Source of the DNA: Clostridiales bacterium
GTDB lineage: Bacteria > Bacillota > Clostridia > Lachnospirales > Lachnospiraceae
Assembly: GCA_012519565.1 (NCBI GenBank)
Contig: JAAYPX010000231.1
Location: 1 to 34,007, forward strand
Length of the DNA: 34,007 nucleotides
Direction of reading: 5' to 3'
The notes under the pieces are model-generated. The model saw only the letters and a list, made by a program, of their open reading frames with translations. It was not told the DNA's origin and made no database searches. Positions 31,248 through 34,007 of the stretch are shown here, one piece after another; the stretch's first letter is position 1, and each line of letters begins with the position of its first letter. The position numbers were made by a program, and so were the translations under genes.

Positions 31248-32726
31248 TTATATAATTATACAGATTAAACCGCCGTTGCTGTCATTTATGATCTTCTGCA
31301 TAGTTTCTTGTAATTTTAATTGACTTTCATCAGTCAATTTATTAATCTTGGTGTTAATACCGTCACTTACCAATTGACTTACAGTTTTTCCAAATATATT
31401 GGTCTCCCAGATGCCATCTGGATTTTCCTGTGCATTGGCGATTATGTAGTTTTTAAGGTCCTGTGCCTGGGCTTCGGAACCAACAATTGGTGCTACTTCT
31501 GTTAATATGTCTGCTTTTATCATATGGATAGAGGGTGCAGACGCCTTAATCTTAACACCATATTTGTTTCCATGTTTCATTACCTCAGGACTTTCGATTG
31601 TTATCTCATCTTGCATGGGTGTAACAACTCCATAACCTTTTGCCCTTACCTGGTCACAAGCATAGGCCACCTTCTCAAATTCCGCCTTTTTAGCTGCTAA
31701 CTCTTTTAAAGTTGAGATTAATTGATACTCACCAGATATAGACACCCCTATAAGATCACTGAGTATTTGATAATAGTACATATCATCTAACTCAACATTA
31801 ACCTTAACACTGCCGTCATCTAAGTTAACTTGTTCTACTTTGAATCGTTTTACGTAATCACTATTAGTATTAAAGCTTCCAGTCTTAGCATCTCTGATTT
31901 CAGTAATATTTTGAAATATTTCTTTAACCGTAGCAATCAAATCAGCCTTAAGCCAATGATCTTGAGGTAACATCTCAGCCCATTTTGGCATATAGAAATC
32001 CAGCTCTGATATAGGAAATGCATTAAGGATGCTTTCCATTATGCGATTAATATCCTCTTTCCTTAGCTGATCACAGTTAACTGGAAGGACTGTAACATCA
32101 TACTGATCAGCTATCTCTTCTGCAATTTTAATAGTTTCACTAGAATATGGCCTGTTAGTGTTTAGCACAACAATAAAGGGTTTGCCCAGTTGCTTTAACT
32201 CCTCTATTGTTCTTGCTTCAGCTACCTTATAACTTACTCTAGGGATTTCACCAAAACTTCCATCAGTAGTAATCACAACTCCTATGGTTGAATGGTCATT
32301 AATAACCTTCTTGGTACCTAATTCGGCGGCTTGGGTAAAAGGAATTTCATAGTCAAACCATGGGGTTTTAACCATTCTTTCATTTTCTCCTTCTATATGT
32401 CCTGATGCTCCTTCTACCATATATCCAACACAATCAATTAACCTAATTTTAACTTTTGTTTCCTCATCCAGAGCGATTTCGGCTGCTTCCTTTGGTATGA
32501 ATTTAGGTTCTGTGGTCATAATTGTTTTACCAGCAGCACTTTGTGGCAACTCATCGACAGCTCTTTCCCGGCTATGAATATCCTCGATATTGGGAATAAC
32601 CAGTAGATCCATAAACCTCTTTATAAAGGTAGACTTACCTGTTCTAACCGGTCCTACCACACCTATGTATATTTCACCGCCTGTCCGAGCCTGAATATCA
32701 TTATAAAGATCAAACTGCCCTAACAT
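31248..32726 (-). CDS. spoIVA: Stage IV sporulation protein A, spore coat morphogenetic ATPase
   Basis: SpoIVA polymerises on the forespore surface using ATP hydrolysis and forms the basement layer for coat assembly. The 492-residue length is typical. Walker A is GPVRTGKST (residues 25-33), the N-terminal part has a TRAFAC-GTPase-like look (VVLNTNRPYS in place of the NKxD motif), and the C-terminus is the hydrophobic end (LICIII) used for membrane-surface attachment. AAGGAGG precedes the ATG. It follows gpsA, a recurrent clostridial arrangement, and has a σE-like promoter of its own. Its presence is the best evidence that the organism forms endospores. Confidence 0.97.
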   Translation of the reverse strand: MLGQFDLYNDIQARTGGEIYIGVVGPVRTGKSTFIKRFMDLLVIPNIEDIHSRERAVDELPQSAAGKTIMTTEPKFIPKEAAEIALDEETKVKIRLIDCVGYMVEGASGHIEGENERMVKTPWFDYEIPFTQAAELGTKKVINDHSTIGVVITTDGSFGEIPRVSYKVAEARTIEELKQLGKPFIVVLNTNRPYSSETIKIAEEIADQYDVTVLPVNCDQLRKEDINRIMESILNAFPISELDFYMPKWAEMLPQDHWLKADLIATVKEIFQNITEIRDAKTGSFNTNSDYVKRFKVEQVNLDDGSVKVNVELDDMYYYQILSDLIGVSISGEYQLISTLKELAAKKAEFEKVAYACDQVRAKGYGVVTPMQDEITIESPEVMKHGNKYGVKIKASAPSIHMIKADILTEVAPIVGSEAQAQDLKNYIIANAQENPDGIWETNIFGKTVSQLVSDGINTKINKLTDESQLKLQETMQKIINDSNGGLICIII

Positions 32727-32753
32727 ATGACAACCTCCTTATGGTTATAGTTA

Positions 32754-32782
32754 ATGATATGCAGGGCAGTATAATTCTATGA
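32754..32782 (-). promoter_or_regulatory. σE-like sporulation promoter of spoIVA
   Basis: On the minus strand TCATAGA (32776-32782), a 14-base spacer and CATATCAT (32754-32761) resemble the mother-cell σE pattern (ATA-type -35, CATACAnT -10). It lies about 30 bases before the spoIVA start. spoIVA is σE-dependent in Bacillus subtilis, which supports the call, but the -10 has two mismatches. Confidence 0.45.
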
Positions 32783-32821
32783 TATTAGTAGTATACAGTT
32801 TTTATTAAATATTTTATTGCA

Positions 32822-33832
32822 CTAATCCCAATCTAAGGTGCTATATTCTTTTCGTTTATCCCTAACAAGCAGGTCATTTACAGCATCTATTGGGGCCTTT
32901 CCTTCAAATAAAACCTCATTGATTTTCTCTACGATGGGCATCTCCACATCATATTTCTTAGATAGCTCAAAGGCAGCTTTTGCACAGTTTACACCTTCTA
33001 CTACCTGGTTGACTTTCTTAATAGTCTCTTCTAAGGAGTAGCCTTGTCCAATTAGGTAACCAGCATTACGATTGCGACTATGCTTACTGGTGCAAGTTAC
33101 AAACAAATCTCCGATTCCTGATAAGCCTGAGAAGGTCTCCATCTTTGCTCCCATTTTAATACCCAGACGGGTAATCTCAGCTATTCCACGGGTCATTAGA
33201 GCAGCTTTGGTATTATCTCCTAGATTTAAACCATCAACAATACCTGCTGCCAGGGCAATAACATTTTTTATGGATCCACCTAACTCAATGCCGACTATAT
33301 CTGGACTGGTGTAAACCCGGAAAACATCATTCATGAAAACATCCTGGATAAACTTTGCTGTCTCTTTAGTAGTGGCACCAACAACAATAGTGGTAGGTAT
33401 CCCCCGGCTCACTTCTTCTGCATGGCTAGGTCCAGATAAGACTGCTATATCTGCCTGAGCTATCTCTTCATTGATGATGTCAGATAAAGTGTAGAAAGTA
33501 CCATACTCAATCCCCTTGGAGACATTAACAATAATCTGGCCCTTTTTTATATATGGACTGGCAGCTTTTGAAATTTCACGAATATAGGGAGAAGCTACTG
33601 CCATAACGATAATATCTTTATCTTTACATGCCTCTTCCAGATTCAAAGTGATTTTAATATCCTCAGAAAGCACTGCACCAGGTAGGTTTTTTAATGATTT
33701 TCTGTTCCCCTCCAGGTCCTTGGCTTCCTTCTCAATTTTAGTATATATGGTTACTTCATGTCCATTGCCTGATAAAAGGATGGCCAGTGCACATCCCCAG
33801 GTACCTGCACCTAAAATACTAATCTTTTTCAT
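32822..33832 (-). CDS. gpsA: NAD(P)-dependent glycerol-3-phosphate dehydrogenase
   Basis: GpsA reduces dihydroxyacetone phosphate to sn-glycerol 3-phosphate for phospholipid synthesis. The 336-residue protein has the Rossmann motif GAGTWG (residues 8-13), LSGPSHAEEV, and the catalytic-lysine region ELGGSIKNVIALAAGI, followed by TRGIAEITRLG and FSGLSGIGDLFVTCTS. GAGGAGG lies about five bases before the ATG. It follows plsY, whose product uses glycerol 3-phosphate, so the pair acts in consecutive steps. Dihydroxyacetone phosphate is also the substrate of methylglyoxal synthase encoded elsewhere in the window. Confidence 0.97.
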   Translation of the reverse strand: MKKISILGAGTWGCALAILLSGNGHEVTIYTKIEKEAKDLEGNRKSLKNLPGAVLSEDIKITLNLEEACKDKDIIVMAVASPYIREISKAASPYIKKGQIIVNVSKGIEYGTFYTLSDIINEEIAQADIAVLSGPSHAEEVSRGIPTTIVVGATTKETAKFIQDVFMNDVFRVYTSPDIVGIELGGSIKNVIALAAGIVDGLNLGDNTKAALMTRGIAEITRLGIKMGAKMETFSGLSGIGDLFVTCTSKHSRNRNAGYLIGQGYSLEETIKKVNQVVEGVNCAKAAFELSKKYDVEMPIVEKINEVLFEGKAPIDAVNDLLVRDKRKEYSTLDWD

Positions 33833-33845
33833 TCCAACCTCCTCA

Positions 33846-33877
33846 CATTTACATAGATGAGTAAATCCATGTAAATG
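33846..33877 (-). repeat. Hairpin between plsY and gpsA
   Basis: CATTTACAT (33846-33854) and ATGTAAATG (33869-33877) form a perfect 9-bp stem with a 14-base loop, lying directly before the gpsA ribosome binding site. There is no T-run, so it is more likely an RNA-processing or translational element than a terminator, or it may be chance. Confidence 0.5.
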
Positions 33878-33889
33878 ATATCAAAGTGT

Positions 33890-34007
33890 TTATTTTTTAT
33901 CCTTTATATTAATCTTCTGTCCTAATTTATTTTCTGTACCATTTATAAGCCTTTTGATATTAGATCGATGTTTAATAAATGCCAATGCCATGAAAACCAA
34001 TGATATA
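33890..34007 (-). CDS. plsY: PlsY glycerol-3-phosphate acyltransferase, C-terminal end only
   Basis: The window ends inside this gene; only the last 39 codons are present. The residues FIKHRSNIKRLINGTENKLG are typical of the C-terminal cytoplasmic end of PlsY, the membrane acyltransferase that makes lysophosphatidic acid from acyl phosphate and glycerol 3-phosphate. The plsY-gpsA order is common in Firmicutes and fits. Confidence 0.85.
   Translation of the reverse strand, partial: ISLVFMALAFIKHRSNIKRLINGTENKLGQKINIKDKK

Overview
The window is AT-rich DNA from a Gram-positive, endospore-forming member of the Clostridia. The basis is a complete spoIVA, a σE-like promoter in front of it, strong AAGGAGG-type ribosome binding sites and several TTG/GTG starts. 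The linked order mreB-mreC-mreD-mrdA-minC-minD-minE-rodA-mgsA and the proteins encoded by the sepF/ylmH neighbourhood suggest a Lachnospirales (Lachnospiraceae-like) organism. That placement is an inference from gene order, not a computed phylogeny. Every gene is on the minus strand, so transcription runs from high to low coordinates, except one small DUF378 gene on the plus strand.

In the direction of transcription: (1) 34007-31248 carries the end of plsY, then gpsA (phospholipid synthesis) and spoIVA (spore-coat basement layer), closed by a 23-bp perfect hairpin. (2) 30970-29885 is a secreted SH3-NlpC/P60 peptidoglycan hydrolase with its own terminator. (3) 29751-20941 begins with a perfect-consensus σA promoter and holds a membrane-anchored MutS paralogue, mutS (split by one in-frame TAA), mutL, miaA and a PLP enzyme of the aluminium-resistance/methionine gamma-lyase-like family. 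(4) 20820-9821 is the cell-shape and division block: DUF4321, radC, mreBCD, a 952-residue PBP2, minCDE, a SEDS polymerase, methylglyoxal synthase and a lipoprotein of the D,D-carboxypeptidase family. (5) 9636-8792 holds an orphan small P-loop protein converging on a DUF378 membrane protein. (6) 8561-2189 is the ylm/division cluster: an HlyD-like protein, yggS, sepF, ylmH, aroB, lspA, rluD. (7) 2101-1 is accessory: a DUF4143-type AAA ATPase and a BlaI/MecI repressor with operator-like palindromes, ending in a 15-bp tandem repeat at the left edge.

The block is largely housekeeping, and I did not find a clear new defence or mobile system. The main oddities are inside housekeeping genes. mutS is interrupted by a single in-frame ochre codon with the frame otherwise intact. 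Methylglyoxal synthase has Ala where the catalytic Asp belongs. The carboxypeptidase has MTG instead of KTG. The aroB ribosome binding site is separated from its start codon by a hairpin that would restore normal spacing when folded. No rRNA, tRNA, CRISPR array, transposase or attachment site was seen.
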